Below, piece by piece: positions 31,129-40,782 of a stretch of 64,000 bases of DNA. Made by a program: the position numbers and the translations under genes. The notes below the pieces were generated by a model, which had not been told where the DNA came from, did no database searches, and saw only the letters and a program-made list of their open reading frames with translations. Source of the DNA: Acidovorax sp. FJL06 (GTDB lineage Bacteria; Pseudomonadota; Gammaproteobacteria; Burkholderiales; Burkholderiaceae_C); the NCBI RefSeq assembly GCF_003852545.1, contig NZ_QAJR01000018.1:1-64000 (forward strand), in the 5' to 3' direction. The stretch's first letter is position 1. Each line of letters opens with the position of its first letter.

Positions 31129-33102
31129 ATGCTGGCCCACACCAAACCCACGCTGACCACCAAGCTCCTGGCCATGGGCGCAGGATTTCTGCTGGTCGCG
31201 CTGGTGTCCATCGGCCTCACGCTGTGGGTGACCTGGAAGCTCGAAGGGGGCGCTGCCGCCGTCAACGAGGCGGGCCGCCTGCGCATGAACATGCTGCGCA
31301 TGGTGCTGGTGCTGCAGGCCGAGCCGCAGCAGGCGGTGCAGGAGCGCGCACGCCAGTTCGACGCCAGCCTGGAGCTGCTGCGCACGGGCGACCCGTCGCG
31401 GCCCCTGTTTGTGCCCTGGAGCGAGGAGACGCGCACGCGGTTCGACGGCATCCGTGTGCAGTGGGCCGTGGCGCGCACCGGCTGGGTCAGCGCCTCGCCG
31501 CCCGACCGCGCGCAGACCCTGGCGCAGGCCGACGCCTTTGTGCAGCAGGTGGACGGTTTTGTGGATGCGATCGAGGTCCAGATTGCGGGCTGGACGGCCG
31601 CGTTGCACCTGTTCCAGCTGTTCATGATGGCGTTGGCCATCGTGGCCGCCGTGACCTTCATGGCCGTGAGCTACCTGCTCGTCATCAACCCCGTGGCGCG
31701 CCTGCAGCAGGCCCAGGCCCGGCTGCGCCAGGGCGAGCTGGGCACGCGCCTGCCGGTCGAGACGGATGACGAGTTCGGCCAGCTGTCGGCCGGCTTCAAC
31801 CTCATGGCCCATGCGCTGCAGACCTCGCACGACGACCTGGAGCACAAGGTGCGCGAGAAGACCGCCAGCGTTGCCGTGCAGAACCAGCGCCTGGCCGCGT
31901 TGTACGAGGTGAGCGCACTGGCCTCCACCGCCGGCAGCCTGGAGCTACTGGCCCAGGGCTTTGTGCAGCAGATCCGCCGCGTGGCCGGTGCCGATGCCGC
32001 CGCCGTGCGCTGGTCCAACGAGGCCAACGAGCGCTACGTGCTGCTGGCGGGCGACGGCCTGCCGCGCGCCATGTCTGACGGTGAACACTGCCTGCACACG
32101 GGCAGTTGCCTGTGCGGCCAGCCCCAGGCCCAGGCGCGCACGCGCGTCATCCCCATCACGCCGTCCACCCAGGTCGCGTTGCCCCACTGCCGCGACGCGG
32201 GTTTTGAAACCATGGTCACCATCCCCGTGCAGATGCAGCAACGCCTGCTGGGTGAGGTGGACCTGTTCTTCCGCACGCAGGTCGAACTCACCGATGAGCT
32301 GCGCGACCTGCTGGAAGCCATGACGCGCCACCTGGCCAGCGCCATGGAAGGCCTGCGCGCCTCCGCGCTGGAGCGCGAGGCCGCCGTGGCCGAGGAGCGC
32401 AGCCTGCTGGCGCGCGAATTGCACGACTCCATTGCGCAGTCGCTGGCTTTTCTCAAGATCCAGACACAGCTGCTGCGCGACGCCGTGGCGCGCGGCGACG
32501 AGGCCAAGCGCGACCGCAGCATGGGCGAGCTGGATGTGGGCGTGCGCGAGTGCTATGCCGATGTGCGCGAGCTGCTGGTGCACTTTCGCACCCGCACCAG
32601 CGAGGAGGACATCGAGTCCGCGTTGCGCGCCACGCTGTCCAAGTTCGAGCACCAGACGGGTGTGGCCACCACGCTGGGCATGGTGGGCCATGGCCTGCCG
32701 CTGCCGTCCGATCTGCAGATCCAGGTGCTGCACATGGTGCAGGAGGCACTCTCCAACGTGCGCAAGCACTCGGGTGCCACGCGCGTGGACCTGCTGGTGC
32801 ACCGCCATCCGCGCTGGCGCTTTGAAGTGCAGGACAACGGCAAGGGCTTCGAGGTGGCCAGCGTGCCGCCCGACTCGCTGCATGTGGGCCTGGGCATCAT
32901 GCGCGAGCGGGCCCAGCGCATCGGGGCGGTGGTCCAGGTCGAATCGGCGCCAGGGCAGGGCACCCGCGTGTGCATCGAGCTGCCCACGGTGGCGCCGGAA
33001 CCCGTTGCCCGGTCTTCTTCTCCCGCCCCCGTGCCGGCCGCTGCCGCCGCAGCCCCGGGCCGGGAGCCCCGTCCCGCCTTGCAGGAAGCGCACACCCCAT
33101 GA
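31129..33102 (+). CDS. narX: Nitrate/nitrite sensor histidine kinase NarX
   Basis: 657 aa. Two membrane segments (about 12-35 and 160-182) bound a periplasmic sensor with the P-box-like NEAGRLRMNMLRMVL, as in NarX/NarQ. HAMP domain, then a GAF-like region with the Cys cluster CLHTGSCLCGQ. The kinase core has ARELHDSIAQSLAF (phospho-His about 431), VQEALSNVRKHSGA (N-box), DNGKGF and GLGIMRERA. The C-terminus has a Pro/Ala-rich tail. It phosphorylates NarL in response to nitrate and nitrite. The stop overlaps the narL ATG by four bases. Predicted transcription start falls at the ATG, so the mRNA may be leaderless. Confidence 0.93.
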   Translation: MLAHTKPTLTTKLLAMGAGFLLVALVSIGLTLWVTWKLEGGAAAVNEAGRLRMNMLRMVLVLQAEPQQAVQERARQFDASLELLRTGDPSRPLFVPWSEETRTRFDGIRVQWAVARTGWVSASPPDRAQTLAQADAFVQQVDGFVDAIEVQIAGWTAALHLFQLFMMALAIVAAVTFMAVSYLLVINPVARLQQAQARLRQGELGTRLPVETDDEFGQLSAGFNLMAHALQTSHDDLEHKVREKTASVAVQNQRLAALYEVSALASTAGSLELLAQGFVQQIRRVAGADAAAVRWSNEANERYVLLAGDGLPRAMSDGEHCLHTGSCLCGQPQAQARTRVIPITPSTQVALPHCRDAGFETMVTIPVQMQQRLLGEVDLFFRTQVELTDELRDLLEAMTRHLASAMEGLRASALEREAAVAEERSLLARELHDSIAQSLAFLKIQTQLLRDAVARGDEAKRDRSMGELDVGVRECYADVRELLVHFRTRTSEEDIESALRATLSKFEHQTGVATTLGMVGHGLPLPSDLQIQVLHMVQEALSNVRKHSGATRVDLLVHRHPRWRFEVQDNGKGFEVASVPPDSLHVGLGIMRERAQRIGAVVQVESAPGQGTRVCIELPTVAPEPVARSSSPAPVPAAAAAAPGREPRPALQEAHTP

Positions 33103-33827
33103 CGACCCCGTTGTTCCCCTCGACGCAGCCCCAGGTGCTGGAGCCTGCGGCGCCGCCCGTCACGCTGCTGGTGGTGGACGACCACACGCTGTTCCGGCGT
33201 GGGCTGATTGCGCTGCTGGGCCAGGACGATGGTCTGCAGGTGGTGGGCGAGGCGGGTGACGCAGCCGAAGCCCTGCGGCTGGCGCCCCGGCTGCAGCCCC
33301 AGGTGATCCTGCTCGACAACCACCTGCCGGGCGTGATGGGCGTGGACGCCATTCAGGGCCTGCGCGAGGTGGCGCCCGCGTCGCGGGTGCTCATGCTCAC
33401 CGTGAGCGAAGACGCGCAGGACCTGGCCACCGCGCTGCGCAATGGCGCGCAGGGCTACCTGCTCAAGACCATCGAAGGCGACCTGTTGGCCGAGGCCATC
33501 CGCCGTGCGGCGCGCGGCGAGCCCGTGGTCAGCCCCGAACTGATGGGCAAGCTGGTGGCGGCCTTCCAGTCCCAGGGTGCGCCCGAGGCCCCGCCGCCAC
33601 CGCCGGCCGATGCTGCGGCCGCCAGCGGCCTCACGCCGCTGTCGCCGCGCGAGGAAGACGTGCTGCGCGAAATTGCGCGCGGCGCCAGCAACAAGGAAAT
33701 CGCGCGCACGCTCGACATCGCCGAGACCACGGTGAAGATCCACGTGCAGCACATCCTGCGCAAGCTGGGCCTGAGTTCGCGCGTGCAGGCGGCGGTCTAC
33801 GCGTCGGACCGCCAGCGCACCGAGTAG
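33099..33827 (+). CDS. narL: Nitrate/nitrite response regulator NarL
   Basis: 242 aa. Receiver domain with DDHTLFRRGL, phospho-acceptor Asp73 in ILLDNHLPG, MLTVSEDAQDL and the Lys in YLLKTIEGD. A Pro/Ala linker (about 165-180) leads to a LuxR-type helix-turn-helix (LSPREEDVLREIARGASNKEIARTL, TVKIHVQHILRKL). Phosphorylated by NarX, it binds TACYYMT heptamers. Likely targets are narX itself and the nar operon downstream. Starts at ATG 33099 overlapping narX (ATGA). Confidence 0.95.
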   Translation: MTTPLFPSTQPQVLEPAAPPVTLLVVDDHTLFRRGLIALLGQDDGLQVVGEAGDAAEALRLAPRLQPQVILLDNHLPGVMGVDAIQGLREVAPASRVLMLTVSEDAQDLATALRNGAQGYLLKTIEGDLLAEAIRRAARGEPVVSPELMGKLVAAFQSQGAPEAPPPPPADAAAASGLTPLSPREEDVLREIARGASNKEIARTLDIAETTVKIHVQHILRKLGLSSRVQAAVYASDRQRTE

Positions 33828-33836
33828 CCGCAAGCC

Positions 33837-33863
33837 GCCCAGGCGCCCAGGCGCCCAGGCGCC
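33837..33863. repeat. Short tandem repeat after narL
   Basis: Three copies of AGGCGCCC in a row, followed by a GC-rich hairpin. It lies just after the narL stop. No T run follows, so a terminator is not clear. Confidence 0.6.
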
Positions 33864-33913
33864 TGCTGCGGCGCTGTCCGCAGCATCCCTTTCCTGTTTT
33901 TGATATTTTGAAT

Positions 33914-33969
33914 TTGCTACTGAAATGGTAGCTGTTTACGCTTGTCCATCAAGCGCTAGCGGCTGATTT
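33914..33969. repeat. Family A interspersed repeat, full copy
   Basis: GCTACTGAAATGGTAGCTG, then TTTACGCTTGTCCATCAAGCG and CTAGCGGC. The arms ACGCTTG and CAAGCG pair. It sits in the narL-narK1 gap. Confidence 0.75.
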
Positions 33970-34189
33970 CTCTTGCATCTCGATCGGGGCGGCGGGGCAC
34001 ACCGGCCCCTGGGCTGCGTGCGTCCCCGGCGGCTGGCCCTGCCGCGGCAGTTGTCCATAGTTCTTTCGGAGGATGCGCCGCCGCGGCGGACTACTCCTTC
34101 TGCCGCGGCGCGGGTGTGCTTGCGAAGGATGTGCAAAACCGCCCATCGGCGCGAATATTCCTCTCATGCAAAAAGAGAGGACTAGCGCA
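33970..34189 (+). promoter_or_regulatory. Upstream region of the narK1K2GHJI operon
   Basis: About 220 bases between a repeat and narK1 with no gene. TACTCCT near 34090 fits the NarL heptamer TACYYMT. A partner half-site in the 7-2-7 layout is not evident. TTGCGAAGGATGTGCAA (about 34120) is a loose dyad that might be a degraded FNR/Dnr site. No clear sigma-70 boxes, so exact promoter unknown. Confidence 0.45.
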
Positions 34190-35482
34190 ATGGCACACAC
34201 CACCTTGCCCCCGGGCGACAGCCCCCAGCGCACCCGCCAGGCCTGGTCGGTGCTCATCGTGAGCACCTTCGCCTTCACCGTCTGCTTCATGGTCTGGATG
34301 ATGTTCGGCGTCATCGGCATTCCCATCAAGAAGATGCTCAACCTGAACTCCACGCAGTTCGGTTTGCTCATGTCCATGCCCGTGCTCACGGGTTCGCTGG
34401 TGCGGGTGCCACTTGGTATCTGGACCGACAAGTTCGGCGGCCGCATCGTGATGGCCGCCGTCATGGCCACCACCGTCCCCGCCATCTGGCTCATGAGCTA
34501 TGCCACCGAATACTGGCACTTCCTCACCATCGGTCTGTTCGTGGGGCTGGCGGGCGGCTCGTTCTCGGTGGGCACGCCCTATGTGGCGCGCTGGTTCCCC
34601 AAGCACCGCCAGGGCACGGCCATGGGCGTGTATGGCGCGGGCAATTCGGGCGCGGCGGTCAACAAGTTCGTGGCCCCGGTGTTGCTGGTGGCCTTCGGCT
34701 GGACCATGGTGCCGCAGGTGTACGCGGCCATCATGCTGGGCACGCTGGTGCTGTTCCTGCTGTTCAGCCACAGCGACCCGGCCCACCTGGTGCCCAGCAA
34801 CGTCAAGTTCACCGACCAGCTCAAGGCCCTGAAGGACCCCAAGGTGCTCAAGTACTGCCAGTACTACAGCATCGTGTTCGGCGGCTACGTGGCGCTGTCG
34901 CTGTGGATGGTGCAGTACTACGTGGGCGAGTTCGGCCTGGACATCCGCGTGGCCGCGCTGCTCGCAGCCTGCTTCTCGCTGCCTGGCGGCGTGCTGCGCG
35001 CCATCGGCGGCATGCTGTCTGACAAGTACGGTGCCCACAGCGTGACCTGGTGGGTGATGTGGGTGAGCTGGATCTGCCTGTTCCTGCTGTCGTACCCACA
35101 GACCGATTTCACCATCCTCACCGTCAACGGCGCCAAGACCTTCCACCTGGGCCTGAACGTGTATGTCTTCACCGGCCTCATGTTCCTGCTGGGCATTTGC
35201 TGGGCCTTCGGCAAGGCCAGCGTCTTCAAGTACATCAGCGACGACTACCCCAAGAACATCGGCGCCATCAGCGGCATCGTGGGCCTGGCCGGTGGCATGG
35301 GCGGCTTCATTCTGCCCATCCTGTTTGGTGCCCTCATGGACCTCACGGGCATCCGCTCCAGCGCCTTCATGCTGATGTACGGCGTGGTCTGGGTCTCGCT
35401 CATCTGGATGTACTTCACCGAAGTGCGCAACACCCGTCTCATGGGCGCGCAGGACGCTGTCGCACAGCCTGCCACCCGCTGA
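34190..35482 (+). CDS. narK1: Nitrate transporter NarK1 (nitrate/proton symport type)
   Basis: 430 aa, about 12 transmembrane helices of the major facilitator superfamily, nitrate-nitrite porter family. Signature segments: a first-helix VWMMFGVIGIPIKK, RVPLGIWTDKFGGR, GLAGGSFSVGTPYVARWFPKHRQGTAMGVYGAGNSGAA (first NNP motif) and GIVGLAGGMGGFILP (second NNP motif). Type 1 NarK proteins usually import nitrate with protons to start nitrate respiration. First gene of the nar operon, 20 bases before narK2. Start at 34190 has GAGAGGA upstream. Confidence 0.92.
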   Translation: MAHTTLPPGDSPQRTRQAWSVLIVSTFAFTVCFMVWMMFGVIGIPIKKMLNLNSTQFGLLMSMPVLTGSLVRVPLGIWTDKFGGRIVMAAVMATTVPAIWLMSYATEYWHFLTIGLFVGLAGGSFSVGTPYVARWFPKHRQGTAMGVYGAGNSGAAVNKFVAPVLLVAFGWTMVPQVYAAIMLGTLVLFLLFSHSDPAHLVPSNVKFTDQLKALKDPKVLKYCQYYSIVFGGYVALSLWMVQYYVGEFGLDIRVAALLAACFSLPGGVLRAIGGMLSDKYGAHSVTWWVMWVSWICLFLLSYPQTDFTILTVNGAKTFHLGLNVYVFTGLMFLLGICWAFGKASVFKYISDDYPKNIGAISGIVGLAGGMGGFILPILFGALMDLTGIRSSAFMLMYGVVWVSLIWMYFTEVRNTRLMGAQDAVAQPATR

Positions 35483-35502
35483 TTCTTCAAGGAAACCTCA
35501 CC

Positions 35503-36912
35503 ATGTCTGCCACCACCAAAAGCGGGCGCCAGGGGCGTCTGCTTACCCTCTGGGCCCCGGAGGATAAGTCGTTCTGGGAGCGCGAAGGCGAAGCCGTCGC
35601 CAAGCTCAACCTGTGGATCTCGGTGCCCGCGCTGTTCCTGGCCTTTGCCATCTGGCAGGTCTGGAGCGTGGTCGCCGTGAGCCTGCCGGGCCTCGGCTTC
35701 AAGTACTCGACCAACCAGCTGTTCTGGCTGGCCGCAGCGCCCGCGCTCTCGGGCGCCACGCTGCGCATCTTCTACTCGTTCATGGTGCCGCTGGTGGGTG
35801 GCCGCCGCTGGACGGCGATCTCCACCGCCTCGCTGCTGATCCCTGCGATCGGCATCGGCTTTGCGGTGCAGGACAACAGCACCGCCTACCCCACCATGCT
35901 CATCCTGGCGCTGCTGTGCGGCCTGGGCGGGGGCAACTTCAGCTCCAGCATGGCCAACATCAGCTTCTTCTTTCCGAAGGAGCGCAAGGGCTCGGCGCTG
36001 GGCGTGAATGCAGGCCTGGGTAACCTCGGTGTGTCGGTGGTGCAGTTTCTGAGCCCGCTGGTCGTCACGGCCGGCATCTTCGGCATCTTTGGTGGCGAAG
36101 GCCAGACCATCGTGAAGAACGGCCAGACCGTGCAGGTGTGGACGCAGAACGCCGCCTTCATCTGGGTGCCATGGATCGCCATCACCGCACTGGCCGCCTG
36201 GTTCGGCATGAACGACATTGCCGACGCCCGCGCCTCGTTCGCTGCGCAGGCCGCCATCTTCAAGCGCAAGCACAACTGGCTGATGTGCGTGCTGTACCTG
36301 GGCACCTTCGGTTCGTTCATCGGCTATGCCGCAGGCTTCCCGCTGCTCATCAAGAGCCAGTTTCCCAACATCAACCCTCTGGCCTATGCCTGGCTGGGCC
36401 CGCTGGTGGGCGCGGTGATCCGCCCCTTTGGCGGTTGGCTGGCCGACAAGCTCGGCGGCGCGCGCGTCACGCTGTGGAACTTCGTCGTCATGGCCATTGC
36501 CGTGGTGGGCGTCACGGTGTTCCTGCCCTCGGGCGGCAACGAGGGGCAGTTCTCGGGCTTCTTCGTGTGCTTCCTGGTGCTGTTCCTCACCACCGGCATC
36601 GGCAACGGTTCCACCTTCCGCATGATCCCCGTGATCTTCCTCACCGAAGCCATGCGCGGTGTGGACAAGCACGATGCCGCCGCCGTGGCCAACGCCAACA
36701 AGGAAGGCAACACCCTGGGCGCCGCCACGCTGGGCTTCACGGCCGCCATGGCCGCCTACGGCGGGTTCTTCATCCCCAAGAGCTATGGCAGCTCGATTGC
36801 CCTCACTGGCAGCCCCCACGCTGCGCTGTGGACGTTCTTCGCGTTCTACCTCGTCTGCATCGTGATCACCTGGTGGTACTACGGCCGCAAGAACGCCGAG
36901 ATGCCTTGCTGA
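35503..36912 (+). CDS. narK2: Nitrate/nitrite antiporter NarK2
   Basis: 469 aa MFS protein, about 12 helices. NNP motifs: GLGGGNFSSSMANISFFFPKERKGSALGVNAGLGN and, late, NKEGNTLGAATLGFTAAMAAYGGF. It has the longer loop after helix 6 seen in NarK2-type transporters. Type 2 usually exchanges nitrate in for nitrite out, which continues respiration after type 1 has started it. N-terminal 20 residues are cytoplasmic. AAGGA upstream of ATG 35503. Followed after 46 bases by narG. Confidence 0.93.
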   Translation: MSATTKSGRQGRLLTLWAPEDKSFWEREGEAVAKLNLWISVPALFLAFAIWQVWSVVAVSLPGLGFKYSTNQLFWLAAAPALSGATLRIFYSFMVPLVGGRRWTAISTASLLIPAIGIGFAVQDNSTAYPTMLILALLCGLGGGNFSSSMANISFFFPKERKGSALGVNAGLGNLGVSVVQFLSPLVVTAGIFGIFGGEGQTIVKNGQTVQVWTQNAAFIWVPWIAITALAAWFGMNDIADARASFAAQAAIFKRKHNWLMCVLYLGTFGSFIGYAAGFPLLIKSQFPNINPLAYAWLGPLVGAVIRPFGGWLADKLGGARVTLWNFVVMAIAVVGVTVFLPSGGNEGQFSGFFVCFLVLFLTTGIGNGSTFRMIPVIFLTEAMRGVDKHDAAAVANANKEGNTLGAATLGFTAAMAAYGGFFIPKSYGSSIALTGSPHAALWTFFAFYLVCIVITWWYYGRKNAEMPC

Positions 36913-36958
36913 GCTGCCCCACAGAACCGCACAGAAAAGACAAGAAAAGGAGTCCCCG

Positions 36959-39900
36959 ATGAGCCATTTCCTCGATCGCCTCACCTATTTCTCGCAACCG
37001 CGCGAGACCTTTGCCCAAGGCCACGGCGAAACCAACGGTGAAGACCGCACCTGGGAAGACGCCTACCGCGACCGCTGGGCGCACGACAAGATCGTGCGCT
37101 CCACCCACGGCGTGAACTGCACGGGCTCCTGCTCGTGGAAGATTTACGTCAAGGGCGGCATCGTGACCTGGGAAACCCAGCAGACGGACTACCCCCGCAC
37201 CCGTCCCGACCTGCCCAACCACGAGCCCCGTGGCTGCGCACGCGGCGCCAGCTACAGCTGGTACCTGTACAGCGCCAACCGCGTGAAGTACCCCATGGTG
37301 CGCGGGCGCCTGCTCAAGCACTGGCGCGCCGCCATTGCCCTGGCCAAGAGCCCCGTGGACGCCTGGGCCAGCATTGTCGAAAACAATGCCGCCAAAAGCG
37401 AATGGCAAAAGCAGCGCGGCCTGGGCGGCTTTGTGCGCAGCACCTGGGACGAAGTCAACCAGATGATCGCTGCGGCCAATGTCTACACGATCAAGAAGCA
37501 CGGCCCGGACCGCATCATCGGCTTCTCGCCCATCCCGGCGATGTCGATGATTTCGTACGCCGCAGGCTCACGCTACCTGAGCCTGATCGGTGGCGTGTGC
37601 ATGAGTTTCTACGACTGGTACTGCGACCTGCCTCCCTCCAGCCCGCAGGTGTGGGGCGAGCAGACCGACGTGCCCGAGTCGGCCGACTGGTACAACAGCT
37701 CGTACATCATTGCCTGGGGTTCCAACGTGCCCCAGACACGCACGCCCGATGCCCACTTCTTGACCGAGGTGCGCTACAAGGGCACCAAGGTCGTGTCCAT
37801 CACGCCCGACTATTCCGAAGTGGCCAAGCTGGGTGATCTGTGGATGCACCCCAAGCAGGGCACCGACGCTGCCGTGGCCATGGCCATGGGCCACGTGATC
37901 CTGAAAGAGTTTTACTTCAAGGACGGCGGCAAGGGCCGCAGCACCTACTTCGACGACTACGCACGCCGCTACACCGACCTGCCGCTCTTGGTGGTGCTCA
38001 AGGAAAAGACGCTGCCCGATGGCAGCAAGGCCATGGTGCCCGACCGCTATGTGCGTGCCAGCGACTTCCCTGGCCAGCTTGACCAGTCGAACAACCCCGA
38101 CTGGAAGACCGTGGGCTACGACGAACTGGGCCAGGTCACGCTGCCCAACGGCTCCATTGGTTTCCGCTGGGGCGCCGATGGCCGCGCCGACCAGGGCCTG
38201 TGGAACCTGGAGAACAAGGAAGCCCGCACGGGCAACACCGTCAAGCTCAAGCTGTCGGTGATCGAAGACGGCGCACAGGCCCATGAAGTGGCCAAGGTGG
38301 CCTTCCCCTACTTCGGCGGCGTGCAGTCGCCCAACTTCACGGCCAACGAACAAGGCAGCGACGTGATGGTGCGCCCCGTGCCCGTGACGCACCTGGAGCT
38401 GTCCGGCCACGAAGCCCAAGGCCGCGTGATGGTCGCCACGGTGTTCGACCTGCTGGCCGCCAACTACGGCATCGACCGGGGCCTGCCCGGTGAAGAGCCC
38501 GGCGGCAGCTACGACGCCGACCGCCCCTACACCCCTGCCTGGCAGGAAAAGATCACGGGCGTGCCGCGCGACCAGATCATCACCGTGGCGCGCCAGTTCG
38601 CCGACAACGCCGACAAGACGCATGGCAAGTCCATGGTCATCATCGGCGCGGCGATGAACCACTGGTACCACTGCGACATGAACTACCGCGGCATCATCAA
38701 CATGCTGATGCTGTGCGGCTGTATTGGCCAGAGCGGCGGCGGCTGGGCCCACTATGTAGGCCAGGAAAAGCTGCGGCCCCAGACCGGCTGGACGGCACTG
38801 GCCTTTGCGCTGGACTGGATCCGCCCCCCCCGCCAGATGAACAGCACGAGCTTCTTCTACGCCCACACCGACCAGTGGCGCTACGAGAAGCTGGGCATGG
38901 AAGAAATCCTCTCGCCCCTGGCCGATGCCAGCGCCTACCACGGCGCCCAGATCGACTACAACGTGCGCGCCGAGCGCATGGGCTGGCTGCCTTCGGCGCC
39001 CCAGCTCAAGACCAACCCGATGCAGGTGGCCAAGGATGCTGCGGCGAAGGGCATGGACGCCAAGGACTACGTGGTGCAGTCGCTCAAGAACGGCAGCCTC
39101 ACGATGAGCTGCGAGGACCCGGACCATCCCGACAACTGGCCGCGCAACATGTTCGTGTGGCGCTCCAACATCCTGGGCTCGTCGGGCAAGGGGCATGAAT
39201 ACTTCCTCAAGCACCTGCTGGGCACCACCCACGGCGTGCAGGGCAAGGACCTGGGCCAGGACGAAGCCAAGCCCGAGGAAGTGCAGTGGCACGCCAATGC
39301 GCCCGAAGGCAAGCTGGACCTGCTGGTCACGCTCGACTTCCGTATGAGCACCACCTGCCTGTACTCCGACATCGTGCTGCCCACGGCCACCTGGTATGAG
39401 AAGAACGACCTCAACACCAGCGACATGCACCCCTTCATCCACCCGCTGTCCACAGCGGTGGACCCTGCCTGGCAGGCCAAGAGCGACTGGGAGATCTACA
39501 AGGGTTTTGCCAAGGCCGTGAGCGAGGTCAGCGTGGGCCATCTGGGTGTCGAGAAGGACGTGGTGCTCACGCCCATCATGCACGACACCCCCGGTGAAAT
39601 GGCCCAGCCCTATGGCGTGCGCGACTGGAAGAAGGGCGAGTGCGAACTCATCCCCGGCAAGACCGCGCCCCAGGTCACGGTGGTCGAGCGCGACTACCCC
39701 AACCTGTACAAGCGCTTCACCGCCCTGGGCCCCTTGATGGACAAGGCCGGCAACGGCGGCAAGGGCATCGGCTGGAACACGCAGACCGAAGTCGGCCAGC
39801 TCGGTGACCTGAACGGCCGCGTGAAGGAAGAGGGCGTGACGCAGGGCATGCCCCGCATCGTGACCGACATCGACGCCACCGAAGTGGTGATGATGCTGGC

Positions 39901-40759
39901 GCCTGAGACCAACGGCCATGTGGCCTGCAAGGCCTGGGAGGCCCTGGGCAAGCAGACCGGGCGCGACCACGTGCACCTGGCGCTGCACCGCGAGGACGAG
40001 AAGATCCGCTTCCGCGACATCCAGGCGCAGCCGCGCAAGATCATCAGCTCGCCCACCTGGTCGGGCCTGGAAAGCGAGAAGGTCAGCTACAACGCGGGCT
40101 ACACCAATGTGCACGAGTACATCCCATGGCGCACCCTCACGGGCCGCCAGCAGTTCTACCAGGACCACCCGTGGATGCGTGACTTCGGCGAAGGCTTTGT
40201 GAGTTACCGCCCACCGGTGCACCTGAAGACGCTGCACGAAGTCGAAGGCAAGAAGCCCAACGGCAACAAAGAGATCCAGCTGAACTTCATCACGCCGCAC
40301 CAGAAGTGGGGCATCCACAGCACGTACAGCGACAACCTGATGATGCTCACGCTGAACCGGGGCGGCTCGGTGGTGTGGCTGAGCGAAGACGACGCCAAGG
40401 TCGCCGGCATCGTGGACAACGACTGGGTCGAACTCTTCAACGCCAACGGCGCCATTGCGGCCCGCGCGGTGGTGAGCCAGCGTGTGAACCCCGGCATGGT
40501 GATGATGTACCACTCGCAAGAGAAGATCATCAACACCCCCGGCTCCGAGATCACCGGCACCCGTGGCGGTATCCACAACTCGGTCACCCGCATCGTGCTC
40601 AAGCCCACCCACATGATCGGCGGCTACGCACAGTACAGCTACGGCTTCAACTACTACGGAACCATCGGCACCAACCGCGACGAGTTTGTGCTGGTGCGCA
40701 AGATGGACCGCGTGGACTGGCTTGACGACGAAGCCCCCGCATCGGCCCACCACGCCTGA
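36959..40759 (+). CDS. narG: Respiratory nitrate reductase alpha subunit NarG
   Basis: 1266 aa molybdoenzyme, the standard length. FS0 [4Fe-4S] ligands His50, Cys54, Cys58 and Cys93. Molybdenum ligand Asp223 in YCDLPPSSPQ. These match E. coli His49, Cys53, Cys57, Cys92 and Asp222 with one residue offset. Other segments: MLCGCIGQSGGGWAHYVGQEK, TTCLYSDIVLPTATWYEK. It reduces nitrate to nitrite on the cytoplasmic side with electrons from NarH. No twin-arginine signal is needed in this position, and none of export type is seen. AAGGAG precedes the ATG. Next is narH after 23 bases. Confidence 0.98.
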   Translation: MSHFLDRLTYFSQPRETFAQGHGETNGEDRTWEDAYRDRWAHDKIVRSTHGVNCTGSCSWKIYVKGGIVTWETQQTDYPRTRPDLPNHEPRGCARGASYSWYLYSANRVKYPMVRGRLLKHWRAAIALAKSPVDAWASIVENNAAKSEWQKQRGLGGFVRSTWDEVNQMIAAANVYTIKKHGPDRIIGFSPIPAMSMISYAAGSRYLSLIGGVCMSFYDWYCDLPPSSPQVWGEQTDVPESADWYNSSYIIAWGSNVPQTRTPDAHFLTEVRYKGTKVVSITPDYSEVAKLGDLWMHPKQGTDAAVAMAMGHVILKEFYFKDGGKGRSTYFDDYARRYTDLPLLVVLKEKTLPDGSKAMVPDRYVRASDFPGQLDQSNNPDWKTVGYDELGQVTLPNGSIGFRWGADGRADQGLWNLENKEARTGNTVKLKLSVIEDGAQAHEVAKVAFPYFGGVQSPNFTANEQGSDVMVRPVPVTHLELSGHEAQGRVMVATVFDLLAANYGIDRGLPGEEPGGSYDADRPYTPAWQEKITGVPRDQIITVARQFADNADKTHGKSMVIIGAAMNHWYHCDMNYRGIINMLMLCGCIGQSGGGWAHYVGQEKLRPQTGWTALAFALDWIRPPRQMNSTSFFYAHTDQWRYEKLGMEEILSPLADASAYHGAQIDYNVRAERMGWLPSAPQLKTNPMQVAKDAAAKGMDAKDYVVQSLKNGSLTMSCEDPDHPDNWPRNMFVWRSNILGSSGKGHEYFLKHLLGTTHGVQGKDLGQDEAKPEEVQWHANAPEGKLDLLVTLDFRMSTTCLYSDIVLPTATWYEKNDLNTSDMHPFIHPLSTAVDPAWQAKSDWEIYKGFAKAVSEVSVGHLGVEKDVVLTPIMHDTPGEMAQPYGVRDWKKGECELIPGKTAPQVTVVERDYPNLYKRFTALGPLMDKAGNGGKGIGWNTQTEVGQLGDLNGRVKEEGVTQGMPRIVTDIDATEVVMMLAPETNGHVACKAWEALGKQTGRDHVHLALHREDEKIRFRDIQAQPRKIISSPTWSGLESEKVSYNAGYTNVHEYIPWRTLTGRQQFYQDHPWMRDFGEGFVSYRPPVHLKTLHEVEGKKPNGNKEIQLNFITPHQKWGIHSTYSDNLMMLTLNRGGSVVWLSEDDAKVAGIVDNDWVELFNANGAIAARAVVSQRVNPGMVMMYHSQEKIINTPGSEITGTRGGIHNSVTRIVLKPTHMIGGYAQYSYGFNYYGTIGTNRDEFVLVRKMDRVDWLDDEAPASAHHA

Positions 40760-40782
40760 AGCCGAAGACAAGGAGAAACACG

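Noticed and set aside
33903-33915. TTGATATTTTGAA as an FNR site before narK1
   Set aside because: The second half does not match ATCAA and it lies in the AT-rich edge of a family A repeat.
35245-36984. Minus-strand frame opposite narK2
   Set aside because: Hydrophilic shadow of a membrane protein gene. narK2 has clear NNP motifs.
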